From a virus, in IMG/VR virus record IMGVR_UViG_3300011116_000473, positions 1 to 46,916 of that record: 46,916 nucleotides of DNA; one strand, given 5' to 3'. Every line of letters begins with the position of its first letter. The stretch's first letter is position 1. Below the pieces are notes generated by a model. It worked only from the letters and a program-made list of their open reading frames with translations. It searched no databases and was not told the origin of the DNA. A program made the translations under genes and the position numbers. Positions 1 through 7,071 of the stretch are shown here, piece by piece.

Positions 1-59
1 TTTCTCGCCCATTTTGACTCTTCTAATTGCTCTTTTGATTTCTTCTTTTTTTTGCTCAT
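1..59 (-). CDS. partial gene, lysine-rich N-terminus
   Basis: Only the first 19 codons lie in the window; the gene continues past the left edge. The start ATG (57-59) overlaps the stop codon of the upstream gene as ATGA, the usual arrangement in this operon. The visible peptide begins MSKKKKKSKEQLEESKWAR and is strongly basic. No family can be assigned from so little. Confidence 0.6.
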   Translation of the reverse strand, partial: MSKKKKKSKEQLEESKWAR

Positions 60-274
60 TCTTCTTCACCTTCAGTTTCCTCCTGTGTTTCGGGTAAGTA
101 TCCCCAGTTGTTTATGCGTTTGTGAGCCTTAATAGCCGTGTCTTGAATAAAGGATGGGTCGACTACCTCTCCGTTCTCTGTCTTCGCTTCTAGTACCCTT
201 GTCGTTCCATTTTGACAGGCTAATTTTGCATAATACCGTTTGCCACTCTGATTGAACCAGATGACCGTACTCAT
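56..274 (-). CDS. hypothetical protein, 72 aa
   Basis: Small protein with no recognised family. It opens with a short beta-like stretch (VIWFNQSGKRYYAKLACQNG) and ends in a very acidic tail rich in glutamate. The ATG overlaps the stop of the upstream HNH gene (ATGA), and its own stop overlaps the next start, so it sits in a tightly coupled operon. It could be a small accessory of the neighbouring nuclease, but nothing in the sequence shows that. Confidence 0.6.
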   Translation of the reverse strand: MSTVIWFNQSGKRYYAKLACQNGTTRVLEAKTENGEVVDPSFIQDTAIKAHKRINNWGYLPETQEETEGEEE

Positions 275-576
275 CGACTAATCATGTACCCCATGTCGTA
301 TGCCCACTTTGGATTCTGATGAATCTTGTGATGGCACTCGAAGCACACCGAAAGGAAGTATTCCACCTCGTTCAGCCTGTCTCCGAACCTTCCTCGACGG
401 TGATGAACTTGGCTCGACATTTTAACTCGACAGACTTGGCACACAGGATTGTTGGAAAGGAACTTTTCCCTCACATCCTTGTACACCTCATTCTGCCTTC
501 TCCTTTTGGACGATGCCTGTCGAAGTTTCCCACCCCTTTTTAGGGGAGTTTTGCGTTTGAGTGGGGAGCGTTTCAA
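271..576 (-). CDS. HNH endonuclease
   Basis: A 101-residue protein with the zinc-finger HNH layout: C46-x2-C49, the catalytic-type HH pair at 58-59, then C78-x2-C81-HH and H86. The first 28 residues are an arginine/lysine-rich tail (KRSPLKRKTPLKRGG), as seen in many small phage HNH and NinG-like proteins, probably for DNA contact. It starts with TTG directly after the upstream stop codon. Phage HNH proteins commonly assist terminase during packaging or act in recombination. It is far from the terminase genes in this linear window, though it would lie nearer if the genome is circular or permuted. Confidence 0.85.
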   Translation of the reverse strand: MKRSPLKRKTPLKRGGKLRQASSKRRRQNEVYKDVREKFLSNNPVCQVCRVKMSSQVHHRRGRFGDRLNEVEYFLSVCFECHHKIHQNPKWAYDMGYMISR

Positions 577-578
577 TT

Positions 579-1202
579 TTACAGTTTGTTGTAAAACTCG
601 ATCAGAGGCTCAAGATCTTTCTTGATAAGACTCTTTCGCTCCTGCGACCAGCTATCCACTGGAGACTTTCGAATCTCCTGCTTCAACCAGCGCACACCCT
701 CTTGCGACCAAGCCACAAGATTGAATGACGGTGACAATGGATCGTCCTCGATCTCGTTGTATTCTGCCAGAGTCTTACGCATGTTGATCCGTAGCTCTGA
801 AACAGTCCACTCGTTTTCATTTGCCTTCTCAAGCCACTTCTTTTGTTCCGTGGTATCCAAGGCCGCCACCTCACGGTGATGTGACCATGATAGAGTCTGG
901 AAACGATTCTTGGCTGGAACCTTTGAGGATACGAAGTTACAGGCTTTTAGGTAGTCTTGGCGATGCTTTGTCACGGCTTCTGCCTGTGAATACTTCTGGC
1001 CGTAGGTATGCTCCCCAAACACTAGCCAGTCTCCGATCCACCAGTTTAGACTGGATTCCATGCCTGTAAGAACTTTTCCTACATCCAGCCATTTTTCGAT
1101 TGTGTGCTTTCCCTCGATTACCAGTTCCATTGGTTTGAACTGGAATCCGTCGAGGGCTAGACCCATGGGTTGCGCTACTGTTATTTCATTATTGTTTTTC
1201 AT
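579..1202 (-). CDS. conserved phage/plasmid protein, ParB-associated type
   Basis: A 207-residue soluble protein. The centre (residues about 50-140) has the pattern SLNWWIGDWLVFGE, then LSWSHHREVAAL, then a WTVSELR-type helix. I recall this arrangement from proteins in actinobacterial, phage and plasmid genomes that are annotated near or fused to ParB-like DNA-binding proteins, so a DNA-binding role is a reasonable guess. The start has an AGGA Shine-Dalgarno about ten bases upstream. Its first 14 bases overlap the end of the helix-turn-helix gene, so the two are probably co-translated. Exact function is unknown. Confidence 0.7.
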   Translation of the reverse strand: MKNNNEITVAQPMGLALDGFQFKPMELVIEGKHTIEKWLDVGKVLTGMESSLNWWIGDWLVFGEHTYGQKYSQAEAVTKHRQDYLKACNFVSSKVPAKNRFQTLSWSHHREVAALDTTEQKKWLEKANENEWTVSELRINMRKTLAEYNEIEDDPLSPSFNLVAWSQEGVRWLKQEIRKSPVDSWSQERKSLIKKDLEPLIEFYNKL

Positions 1203-1716
1203 GTTTTATTTTCCTATGGTTTGCGAGTCGATAAGACTCTCTTGATAGTTGTGATTTCATAAGCCTTGGTGGCTGGAGGTCAAGCTTTTCACAAAGCGAA
1301 ACAAGCTGTTTGTCGAGAGCCTGTTTAGAAACGCCATACTTTTTAGCAAGATCTGTAAGAGTAATTCCCTGCCTAAGTCGAATGCCAGTAGCACAGGCAT
1401 AAAGATCTGCCGTCTTTCTAGGGTTGGATGAGTCCACAATTGAACATATGACCTGTGCGATAGCTTCCCAGACCTTTTCTGAAAGCTGACTTTCAACATA
1501 CTGGGTGAGGGCTTCTTGTACCGTGATAGACTTATTGGAGTTGTGAATTGCCGACAGGTAGATTTTCTCCACGACAATACGAAATTCTGGAAGTGTTTTT
1601 GGAATTGGTTCTCTGAATGAATGGATTGATTCACGGATTAAGTCCTCTATGGTATCTATGTTTTTGGATGGATCATCGTAATAACTAGCCGATGGGGAAT
1701 CTGCTGGATCGTCCAT
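1189..1716 (-). CDS. helix-turn-helix protein, sigma-region-4-like
   Basis: A 175-residue protein whose C-terminal third contains a clear helix-turn-helix, GITLTDLAKKYGVSKQALDK (about residues 118-137), followed by a basic tail. The N-terminus is acidic and probably disordered. Such proteins act as transcription regulators or small sigma-like factors; the motif resembles resolvase and sigma region 4 type helix-turn-helices. No good Shine-Dalgarno precedes the ATG at 1716. Its location at the promoter-distal end of the early region makes a middle or late regulator plausible, but this is inference. Confidence 0.75.
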   Translation of the reverse strand: MDDPADSPSASYYDDPSKNIDTIEDLIRESIHSFREPIPKTLPEFRIVVEKIYLSAIHNSNKSITVQEALTQYVESQLSEKVWEAIAQVICSIVDSSNPRKTADLYACATGIRLRQGITLTDLAKKYGVSKQALDKQLVSLCEKLDLQPPRLMKSQLSRESYRLANHRKIKHEKQ

Positions 1717-1766
1717 GAGGTTGATTGATATACAACATGTAGATCATATGTCTATACATTTTGTGT

Positions 1767-2468
1767 TTATTCATATGGGCTTCCAGCATCTATCCATGCG
1801 TAGCGATCCTTGTAGCCTAACCGTTTCCAAGCTGGATCACTTTGGCATGATGACTGACTTGGTTTTGGTTTGATTTTAACCTCAACCGTGCCTTCGCATT
1901 TGTTTAGCCAATTCACAATGAATCTAAGGGTCATTCTGCGACCTTGCCTTGTGGCTAACCAAGCCTTCATTTTGCGAAGTTCGTCTTCAACTTTAACGCC
2001 TCGCTTCCGATGCTCCTCTAATACTTTAGTTAACTTATCTTGATCATTATCTGTATTAGTATTATCAATACTATTACTATTGCTATTGCTACACACATCG
2101 TTTGGACAATGACTAGACACTAGCTCTTCTAATCTGTTGTTAGACTTACTTTTACGCCATTCAGCCTTTTTTGACTCCTCACGAATCATTCTGCGACAGA
2201 ACACCGTTCCATCACTAGCTCTTGCATATACCCCAGCCTCAACGAGTTCCCTATCGAGATCCGTAACCTCATCAGAAGAGAGGTGGAGCTTTCGCTCCAA
2301 CTGCTCCCTTGTGATGGGGCTAGAGTCTGCATTCAATAAGTACCCCCGACGAGGGCTGTTATGCATGATTAGGAGAAGCTCAAACCAAAAGCCCCTAGCC
2401 GATATGGACAAGTGATGTGTGTCACTTGCCCAATCGGAAGGGAAGAATTTAAAGTAAGGTAACTTCAA
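1767..2468 (-). CDS. replication initiator-like protein (DnaD/phage O type)
   Basis: A 233-residue protein. Residues 1-105 form a winged-helix-like N-terminal domain beginning MKLPYFKFFPSDW, typical of phage replisome organisers and DUF1376-like proteins. A linker of repeated Ser-Asn and Asp-Asn (about residues 122-142) separates it from a basic C-terminal segment. The start is TTG, overlapping the stop of the nuclease gene. No polymerase or helicase gene is in the window, so this protein probably recruits the host replisome. The family assignment rests on domain layout and neighbours, not on a diagnostic active site. Confidence 0.65.
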   Translation of the reverse strand: MKLPYFKFFPSDWASDTHHLSISARGFWFELLLIMHNSPRRGYLLNADSSPITREQLERKLHLSSDEVTDLDRELVEAGVYARASDGTVFCRRMIREESKKAEWRKSKSNNRLEELVSSHCPNDVCSNSNSNSIDNTNTDNDQDKLTKVLEEHRKRGVKVEDELRKMKAWLATRQGRRMTLRFIVNWLNKCEGTVEVKIKPKPSQSSCQSDPAWKRLGYKDRYAWIDAGSPYE

Positions 2469-3232
2469 TGTATGTGTGGGTAATACTTATTAGCCCACTG
2501 CCAATACGCCAGAATTCCGAGGAACGCTGGCTTTGCTTTTGCCAATTCCTGTTCGTCCCATTTGTGAAGCTTGATCTGCAAGTCTTCCGTGGAACTAAAC
2601 AAGATGTTCGCACAGGCTACATCTTCACCCAGAGCCAGCCGATAGGCAGACAGTTGGATGCAGTATGAGTCCCATGCCGTCAATTTTTTACCCTTTGGAT
2701 CAGAAGTTTTAAGGTCAAGCAAAGTGCGCTCTCCCTTTTTTGTTCCATCCTTTAAATATGCGAGCGTATCGAATCTTCCAGCAAATCCGTACTCTTTACA
2801 GATCACCACAGATTCAGATTTCTCAATCGACAAGATGTTTTCCGACTTCCACTCTAGAAGCATCTCGACCCGCTTTTTATCCAGATCGGTTTGCTCCTCA
2901 AGCTTGATAGTATCAAGACCTTCCCACAACGAGTGGATATGTGTACCCTTTTCCATTGCCTCACGGCTCTGGGCATTAGAGTCCTCATCCACCCTAGCGA
3001 TGAATTGCTCATCAGTCTCTCCACGAGTCCTCTGGAGAGTAAGCAGTGAAAGGGCGAACCTCTCCCGCTTATAGTTCTCCAAGCCGTAGTTTTTGCTGGC
3101 AGACATGGCGGTAGTTACCGATGGGAAAGCCCTGCAAGGTCTTGCCATCCGTAGCCCACCCTCAACTGCCATTCCGTATTGGTCATAGAAGTGACCAAAG
3201 CCCTGTTTCTGTGCTGGTATGATTGTAGCCAT
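2465..3232 (-). CDS. PD-(D/E)XK exonuclease, RecB/Cas4-like
   Basis: A 255-residue nuclease with the core motifs of the Cas4/RecB superfamily: GRFD with D155, LLDLKTS with D173 and K175, and Q193-LSAYR with Y197. H98 and H100 upstream (GTHIH) match the conserved histidine region of phage exonucleases of this kind. Such enzymes resect DNA ends to give single strands. The next gene encodes an ERF-type annealing protein, so the two form a classic exonuclease/annealase recombination pair. The ATG follows the ERF stop codon by one base. Confidence 0.85.
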   Translation of the reverse strand: MATIIPAQKQGFGHFYDQYGMAVEGGLRMARPCRAFPSVTTAMSASKNYGLENYKRERFALSLLTLQRTRGETDEQFIARVDEDSNAQSREAMEKGTHIHSLWEGLDTIKLEEQTDLDKKRVEMLLEWKSENILSIEKSESVVICKEYGFAGRFDTLAYLKDGTKKGERTLLDLKTSDPKGKKLTAWDSYCIQLSAYRLALGEDVACANILFSSTEDLQIKLHKWDEQELAKAKPAFLGILAYWQWANKYYPHIH

Positions 3233-3233
3233 T

Positions 3234-3968
3234 TTAGAATGCCTCCGTTTCGTTTAGATCATCAACATCGTTTGCGGCCGTATCCAAGGCATCACGAAGC
3301 TTCTGGGAAGCATCATCGATTTTACCCTTATAAGGTTGTGGGTTCCACTCACGAATCCACCAATCCAAGCTCTTTGGAGGCAGATTGCCCAAGGCAGTGC
3401 CTTTGTTCTTTCCGAAGTGGATCACTACTCCTCGCCAGTCTTGACCGCTTCCAGAGCCATTTACAGGCGATTTTTCGCTATTCCCTTCAGTAGTGTGAGT
3501 CTCGACTGGTTGTTCCAGTTCGATCTTTGGTGCTGGCTTGGCTTTGATTACTGGCTGTGCATGTCCTCTGCCCATTGCCATTTCACCGTCATCATCCTCC
3601 TCTGCTACTACTCCGACGATAGATGCCAAGGCATACCGCCGTGCATAGGTGATGGCAGACCCTACTGCCTGTGGATCGTTCTTGATGGGATTCACTGGAT
3701 AGAGTCCACGCACCCACTGACCCGACGAGTGAAGTAGAGTCGTTACCAGTGCCGTCTGGCCGTTGATGATCGTTGTGGGTTGGGTAACCACAAGGTCATT
3801 ATCCAGAAGCGCAGTTTTACAGGCATCTACTACCGAACCGAAGTCTGCGTACTTCGATTTGAAGAATGGGTTGTCATTCTGTTTTTTAGCAACCTTCATC
3901 TTTCCCCAAGCACTGATGAGTGCCTTGGAGATCAGATCTGTTTTTTCTGATTGTAACTGCATTTCCAT
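3234..3968 (-). CDS. erf: ERF-family single-strand DNA annealing protein
   Basis: A 244-residue protein whose N-terminal 135 residues match the ERF family: NPFFKSKYADFGSVVDACKT, then a TLLHSSGQW strand, then AVGSAITYARRYALASIVGV. ERF proteins anneal complementary single strands in phage recombination and replication. The C-terminal part is a low-complexity linker followed by a short globular tail (YKGKIDDASQKLRDAL) probably used for partner contacts. A perfect AAAGGAG lies five bases before the ATG. It lies directly upstream of the partner exonuclease gene in the same operon. Confidence 0.9.
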   Translation of the reverse strand: MEMQLQSEKTDLISKALISAWGKMKVAKKQNDNPFFKSKYADFGSVVDACKTALLDNDLVVTQPTTIINGQTALVTTLLHSSGQWVRGLYPVNPIKNDPQAVGSAITYARRYALASIVGVVAEEDDDGEMAMGRGHAQPVIKAKPAPKIELEQPVETHTTEGNSEKSPVNGSGSGQDWRGVVIHFGKNKGTALGNLPPKSLDWWIREWNPQPYKGKIDDASQKLRDALDTAANDVDDLNETEAF

Positions 3969-3978
3969 ATTTTCTCCT

Positions 3979-4296
3979 TTATGATTTTAATTCTCTGGTC
4001 TGAAAGAATCCAGCCAACTCTGGCTCTTCATCCATCAGAATCCGTGCATAGCGTGAGGAATAGTTGTTGTTAAGCTTAAAGTCTGGATCAGTTGTCTCCA
4101 ATGCCCTGTGGAATCGGACAACCTCCACGATGGCTTTTATGCCATAATGGTTCCATCCCTTTCGCTTCAACTGCAATGCCCGATCCCGAAGAGCCGTGTA
4201 AACCTGTGGGTTTTCAGCGTGAAACTCTTGGAATTTGGCTTCAAGCCGTGATTCGTCCTCGAATCCAAGCTCGCACTGTTCCGCAACTTCAAGCAT
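3979..4296 (-). CDS. conserved phage hypothetical protein, 105 aa
   Basis: The ATG at 4296 was chosen because AGAAGG stands ten bases upstream and the overlap with the preceding gene is only eight bases. An in-frame ATG at 4341 would add 15 basic residues. The protein has the pattern FHAENPQVYTALRDRALQLK and ends KLNNNYSSRYARILM-DEEPELAGFFQTRELKS. This ending recurs in small phage proteins of diverse hosts that sit near recombination genes, but no function is known to me. It is predicted to be helical and cytoplasmic. Confidence 0.8.
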   Translation of the reverse strand: MLEVAEQCELGFEDESRLEAKFQEFHAENPQVYTALRDRALQLKRKGWNHYGIKAIVEVVRFHRALETTDPDFKLNNNYSSRYARILMDEEPELAGFFQTRELKS

Positions 4297-4438
4297 GGAT
4301 TTTCGCCTTCTCGAAGTGTTTTTTCCAGCGGATTTTAGCATTCAATCGGTTAGCCTTTGTTTTAGCGTCCGATCTTTTGCTTCCACCCTTGGCTCCAATC
4401 GAAGCCATATATTTTCTGATTAGTGTATTTGGTTCCAT
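4289..4438 (-). CDS. small basic KGG-type protein, 49 aa
   Basis: An AAAGGAGG Shine-Dalgarno four bases before the ATG at 4438 fixes the start; a longer reading upstream to 4498 has no such site. The peptide is very basic and contains IGAKGGSKRSDAKTKANR, a motif like the KGG/stress-type repeats found in small phage and bacterial proteins. It may bind nucleic acid, but that is inference from charge only. Its stop overlaps the next gene by eight bases. Confidence 0.7.
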   Translation of the reverse strand: MEPNTLIRKYMASIGAKGGSKRSDAKTKANRLNAKIRWKKHFEKAKIHA

Positions 4439-4448
4439 GTGTCCTCCT

Positions 4449-4664
4449 TTATGCAGAGCCGTTTTGACTTTGACAAGTGTTTTCTTGCCCAAGATCAAAT
4501 ATGGCTTGCGTTGCCTGTCCTACTGCCTTTGCCAATTCAGTCTGCCCAGAATGAATGGCTTCCGACACCTTGCAGAAATGTTCCCGCAAGATTTTGTTTT
4601 CTTTCTTGAGTCTGAAGTTCTCTTCCTCCAGTTTTAGCTCAAATTGCTCTGCCTCGAATCTCAT
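4449..4664 (-). CDS. small coiled-coil protein, 71 aa
   Basis: Residues 1-35 are a heptad-like charged helix (FELKLEEENFRLKKENKILR), strongly suggesting a coiled coil and a multimer. The rest is polar and helical. GGAGG stands seven bases before the ATG, and the start overlaps the stop of the upstream gene (ATGA). Function is unknown; it may be an assembly partner for another early protein. Confidence 0.7.
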   Translation of the reverse strand: MRFEAEQFELKLEEENFRLKKENKILREHFCKVSEAIHSGQTELAKAVGQATQAIFDLGQENTCQSQNGSA

Positions 4665-4771
4665 TTGATTTCCTCCGTGTATTTAGCGGTAAGGCATTTG
4701 ATCTCATCCAAGAGTTCAAACAGCCTCCCATATTTAGGGTCATTTACTGGAAGCTCCTCCCAGTATGTCAT
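4661..4771 (-). CDS. small hypothetical protein, start uncertain
   Basis: The 3' end is well supported because the stop overlaps the next start as ATGA. The ATG at 4771 gives 36 residues (MTYWEELPVNDPKYGRLFEL and on) and avoids the upstream gene, but has no Shine-Dalgarno. An in-frame TTG at 4954 is preceded by a strong AAGGAGG and would give 97 residues, overlapping the upstream gene by 164 bases in another frame. I list the conservative form; either could be right. Confidence 0.45.
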   Translation of the reverse strand: MTYWEELPVNDPKYGRLFELLDEIKCLTAKYTEEIK

Positions 4772-4790
4772 CGCACTGAACCACGCACCA

Positions 4791-5096
4791 TTAACACTCC
4801 AGCAGAGGTTTTTGATTATCGTAGTTGCGCTTTGGCGGGTAGGGTTTTCCGACAGCTTGCCTCGCATGGTACGAGCCAAAATCGTAGCCAGCCCAATAGG
4901 CGAGTCCGTCAGCTTCTTTGATTTGCTTCTCGGTTTGGTCATGTTCATATTCAAGATCCCAGCACCTCCTTCCTACATAGTATCCAAGAGCGAAAGCTTG
5001 CCTTTCGACCTCAGATGTTTTTATTGATCCAAAACTATCCCCCACCTTTGGAGGATTGTAAGGATGTTTAGTTACATCTTTGTTCTGCTGTGACAT
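4791..5096 (-). CDS. hypothetical protein, 101 aa
   Basis: No family recognised. The middle has alternating aromatic and glycine residues (FALGYYVGRRCWDLEY, then GLAYWAGYDFGSYHARQ) consistent with a small folded domain. The start is not certain: ATG at 5096 gives MSQQNKDVTK, ATG at 5117 adds MWSSIER, and GGAGG lies directly before the latter. The start region overlaps the end of the upstream gene by 29 bases or more. Confidence 0.6.
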   Translation of the reverse strand: MSQQNKDVTKHPYNPPKVGDSFGSIKTSEVERQAFALGYYVGRRCWDLEYEHDQTEKQIKEADGLAYWAGYDFGSYHARQAVGKPYPPKRNYDNQKPLLEC

Positions 5097-5385
5097 GCGT
5101 TCTATCGAAGACCACATCCTCCGCAATTTCAATCATTCGTTTGGATGGTTCTTTTACTAAGGTGTCGCCGTCATAAATCTCCAATCCGTCGATCCACATC
5201 TCATTCCCCTCCGACTCCCAGTTATGGCGATTATCGCTACCCCTCATGCCCCAAAATTCATAAGCCCCAATGCCCACTCTCTCCATGTAACAGCGGTGGA
5301 ATGCCACCCCCAGACAGTTGTATTCCTTGCCCTCAAATTTAAATTTGAGTTCGTCAAAATATATTTCATGTTCTTGTGAGTTCAT
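5068..5385 (-). CDS. hypothetical protein, 105 aa
   Basis: Acidic protein with no recognised family. It contains a beta-rich N-terminus (YFDELKFKFEGKEYNC) and a short helical C-terminus. It has its own promoter: a TTGCCA/TAGGAA pair whose -10 ends six bases before the ATG, so its message may begin at the start codon. The promoter's TAGGAA could also act as a weak Shine-Dalgarno in a longer message. Confidence 0.65.
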   Translation of the reverse strand: MNSQEHEIYFDELKFKFEGKEYNCLGVAFHRCYMERVGIGAYEFWGMRGSDNRHNWESEGNEMWIDGLEIYDGDTLVKEPSKRMIEIAEDVVFDRTHVTAEQRCN

Positions 5386-5391
5386 GGTTAG

Positions 5392-5420
5392 TTCCTACAG
5401 ATTACGATGCGGATTGGCAA
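5392..5420 (-). promoter_or_regulatory. sigma-70-like promoter, leaderless type
   Basis: On the minus strand TTGCCA (5415-5420) and TAGGAA (5392-5397) are 17 bases apart. Six bases separate the -10 from the ATG at 5385. The -35 is identical to those of other promoters in this region; the -10 is the poorest of the set. Confidence 0.5.
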
Positions 5421-5430
5421 GAATTATTTT

Positions 5431-5661
5431 TTAGATTACCCCCGCAACCTTCAGAATCTTTTTTCCAAGCCTTCCGTGTGTGTCGATTTTAATATAGCGA
5501 TCTACAAATTGAGCCAAGGGATGATTGCTTGTAAGATCGAATTGTGGCCTTGTTCCTATAATTCTTAAATATCCTCCACACTTGTCTCGACGAACCGTGT
5601 AGTTCCTTGCGTTAAATGTAACATCAATCTCTAAGCTTTTATCGGTTTGATCGTTGTTCAC
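5431..5661 (-). CDS. hypothetical protein, 76 aa
   Basis: Small protein of unknown family, with a likely beta-hairpin core (DVTFNARNYTVRRDKCGGYL). It starts with GTG directly after the upstream stop codon, and GGAGG inside the upstream gene stands eight bases before it, so translation is coupled. No motif allows a functional guess. Confidence 0.6.
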   Translation of the reverse strand: MNNDQTDKSLEIDVTFNARNYTVRRDKCGGYLRIIGTRPQFDLTSNHPLAQFVDRYIKIDTHGRLGKKILKVAGVI

Positions 5662-5964
5662 TTATTTAACCTCCACTTTTACCGAGTACTTGCGAGTCGC
5701 TACCGAGAATGAGTAAACCAGCTTGCCCTCGCCCCGCTTGTTCTCGTCTGGGATCTGCACCCCGACATCAGCAGTCAGCCGTGATACGCACCCAAGGGGA
5801 TGAACCCGAATCTTGATGTTCTCGACTGAATCGACAATGTGACGATTACCAAATAACCCGCCATGGCGAACCCGATCAAATGCCACTTCTGCAAAGTAGG
5901 ATTGATCGCACTTACGCTGGATGGCTTTCAAGATTTTCTGCTCGATTTGCTCTAGTTTGTTCAT
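5662..5964 (-). CDS. hypothetical protein, 100 aa
   Basis: No recognised family. A helical start (MNKLEQIEQKILKAIQRK) is followed by beta strands with a conserved look (IKIRVHPLGCVSRLTADVGV) and a basic C-terminus. The start overlaps the stop of the gene upstream (ATGA). Part of the early cluster of small genes. Confidence 0.6.
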   Translation of the reverse strand: MNKLEQIEQKILKAIQRKCDQSYFAEVAFDRVRHGGLFGNRHIVDSVENIKIRVHPLGCVSRLTADVGVQIPDENKRGEGKLVYSFSVATRKYSVKVEVK

Positions 5965-6098
5965 TTCGCTAACCTCCTATAAAGATCGAGTTCGACGGAT
6001 TGAATTTCCACTAGCGATTTTCTGTTAGCCTTTGCCTTGCGAATCTCTTTAAGAAGATTACGCACAAATGGCGAAGCAACTTTTTTTATTTTATTCAT
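5961..6098 (-). CDS. small basic protein, 45 aa
   Basis: The ATG at 6098 is chosen because AGAGG stands nine bases upstream and a promoter lies just before it. A longer in-frame reading would run through that promoter. The peptide is rich in lysine and arginine and helical (KVASPFVRNLLKEIRKAKAN). Unknown function; possibly a small host-interaction or DNA-binding protein. Confidence 0.6.
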   Translation of the reverse strand: MNKIKKVASPFVRNLLKEIRKAKANRKSLVEIQSVELDLYRRLAK

Positions 6099-6123
6099 CG
6101 TGGTTTCCTCTCTTTCTGTAGTG

Positions 6124-6152
6124 AGACTATCAGATGCTAGGCGGGTTGGCAA
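6124..6152 (-). promoter_or_regulatory. sigma-70-like early promoter
   Basis: TTGCCA (6147-6152) and TAGTCT (6124-6129) are 17 bases apart on the minus strand, leaving a leader of about 20 bases with AGAGG before the ATG at 6098. The -35 lies inside the last codons of the upstream gene, where it encodes the peptide Cys-Gln. Confidence 0.65.
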
Positions 6153-6664
6153 GCACTTTCTTCTGCATAAATATCCTTGGAGACGATCTCCAGAGGCTCC
6201 TTCACCCAGCCCTCACTTGGGACAATGCTGACACCAACATTGACCTTGCCAGCGAGTTTTGCATTCGCCTTGCGGATCACTGTGCCGATGGTGTAGCCCT
6301 TTTTCTTGATGGTTGATGCCCTTGCAGGACGAGAGGGCAGGAACACTGGAGGATTCAAGAACCTACCGTTCGAATCGACCAGCGACCATGCGCTACCATA
6401 ACGAGTCTGGATTTTAAGGGCTGGCTTGTAATTCCCCTCAAGATCAAAGATCGCATCAAACTCATAAACCCCGCCACCCTCAAGAAGCTCTGCATTGGCG
6501 TGATCTAGCCGAGAGCAAAGATCGCTTGCCCACTGGGACAAGAATCCGTCGGTATCGCATCGCTCAAAAGAATCAACGGCCTCCTGTGCCTTGTTAGACG
6601 ATGACTCCCTAAGTTGTTTTGCTTTTTCGAGTTGTTCCGCTGTTGCTTGGTATTGGTTGTTCAT
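6137..6664 (-). CDS. hypothetical protein, 175 aa
   Basis: The ATG at 6664 is preceded by CGAGGA and a promoter, so longer in-frame readings are rejected. The protein starts with a charged helix (QATAEQLEKAKQLRE) and continues with a beta-rich domain (EFDAIFDLEGNYKPALKIQT, then GSAWSLVDSNGRFLN). No known family. Its last codons (ACQPA) hold the -35 box of the next promoter, so transcription signals and coding are packed together. Confidence 0.65.
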   Translation of the reverse strand: MNNQYQATAEQLEKAKQLRESSSNKAQEAVDSFERCDTDGFLSQWASDLCSRLDHANAELLEGGGVYEFDAIFDLEGNYKPALKIQTRYGSAWSLVDSNGRFLNPPVFLPSRPARASTIKKKGYTIGTVIRKANAKLAGKVNVGVSIVPSEGWVKEPLEIVSKDIYAEESACQPA

Positions 6665-6687
6665 TTTGTGTTCCTCGCTTTCTGGGG

Positions 6688-6984
6688 TTACTCTACTACA
6701 TTCGAAGCTGGTTGGCAAGCATTATTTGCTGGGAAAACCCATTTCCCGTAAGTTTTTGAAAGACCCAATAGTTGCTCTTTTTCGATTAAACATTCTTGAA
6801 TAATCCTTTTGGTTTGAGTGGGCGCACCATCCTTGTCCGTTTCTTGGTATATTCTTACAGAAGCCCCAAGTAGTGTTGATTTTGTTGATGGCTTTGAAAA
6901 GAACGAAAATTTCCTGCCATCGGAATCTTTGGCTGTGACCCTTATCAATTTCCCGATTTGAATTAGATCATTTAACTCATTCAT
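6688..6984 (-). CDS. hypothetical protein, 98 aa
   Basis: The ATG at 6984 lies ten bases after a TAGACT -10 box; longer readings cross the promoter. The protein has a beta-strand-rich N-terminal half (LIQIGKLIRVTAKDSDGRKF) and a central basic segment (TKRIIQECLIEKEQL). No recognised family. Its message would have a leader of only about four bases. The gene is the last of the leftward early run before the plus-strand endonuclease. Confidence 0.6.
   Translation of the reverse strand: MNELNDLIQIGKLIRVTAKDSDGRKFSFFSKPSTKSTLLGASVRIYQETDKDGAPTQTKRIIQECLIEKEQLLGLSKTYGKWVFPANNACQPASNVVE
6690..6718 (-). promoter_or_regulatory. sigma-70-like early promoter
   Basis: TTGCCA (6713-6718) and TAGAGT (6690-6695), 17 bases apart, minus strand. 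A leader of about 20 bases carrying CGAGGA precedes the ATG at 6664. The -35 overlaps the ACQPA codons of the upstream gene, as in the promoter at 6124-6152. Confidence 0.65.
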
Positions 6985-6994
6985 TACGCAATAG

Positions 6995-7023
6995 AGTCTA
7001 TACCATGCTAACCCGCTTTGCAA
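6995..7023 (-). promoter_or_regulatory. sigma-70-like promoter, short leader
   Basis: TTGCAA (7018-7023) and TAGACT (6995-7000), 17 bases apart on the minus strand; the ATG at 6984 begins ten bases after the -10, so the leader is nearly absent. The spacer is almost the same as that at 34699-34715 (both contain AGCGGGTTAG). Confidence 0.6.
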
Positions 7024-7071
7024 GCATTATTTTAGGCTTGCGTAAGGCATTGATGACACCAGCCTAACGGT

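Noticed and set aside
1737-1759. Near-palindrome around CATATG upstream of the helix-turn-helix gene, possible operator
   Set aside because: The arms do not line up: ATGTAGA versus ATGTATAGA is offset by insertions, and a single site of this quality is expected by chance in AT-rich DNA.
4092-4637. Plus-strand reading frame of 181 codons
   Set aside because: Spans three minus-strand genes with good Shine-Dalgarno sites and has no recognisable content.
5663-5672. Tail sheath or contractile-tail genes to make this a myovirus
   Set aside because: No sheath, baseplate wedge or gpJ/gpI-like gene is seen; the G/GT chaperone and tape measure fit a non-contractile long tail.
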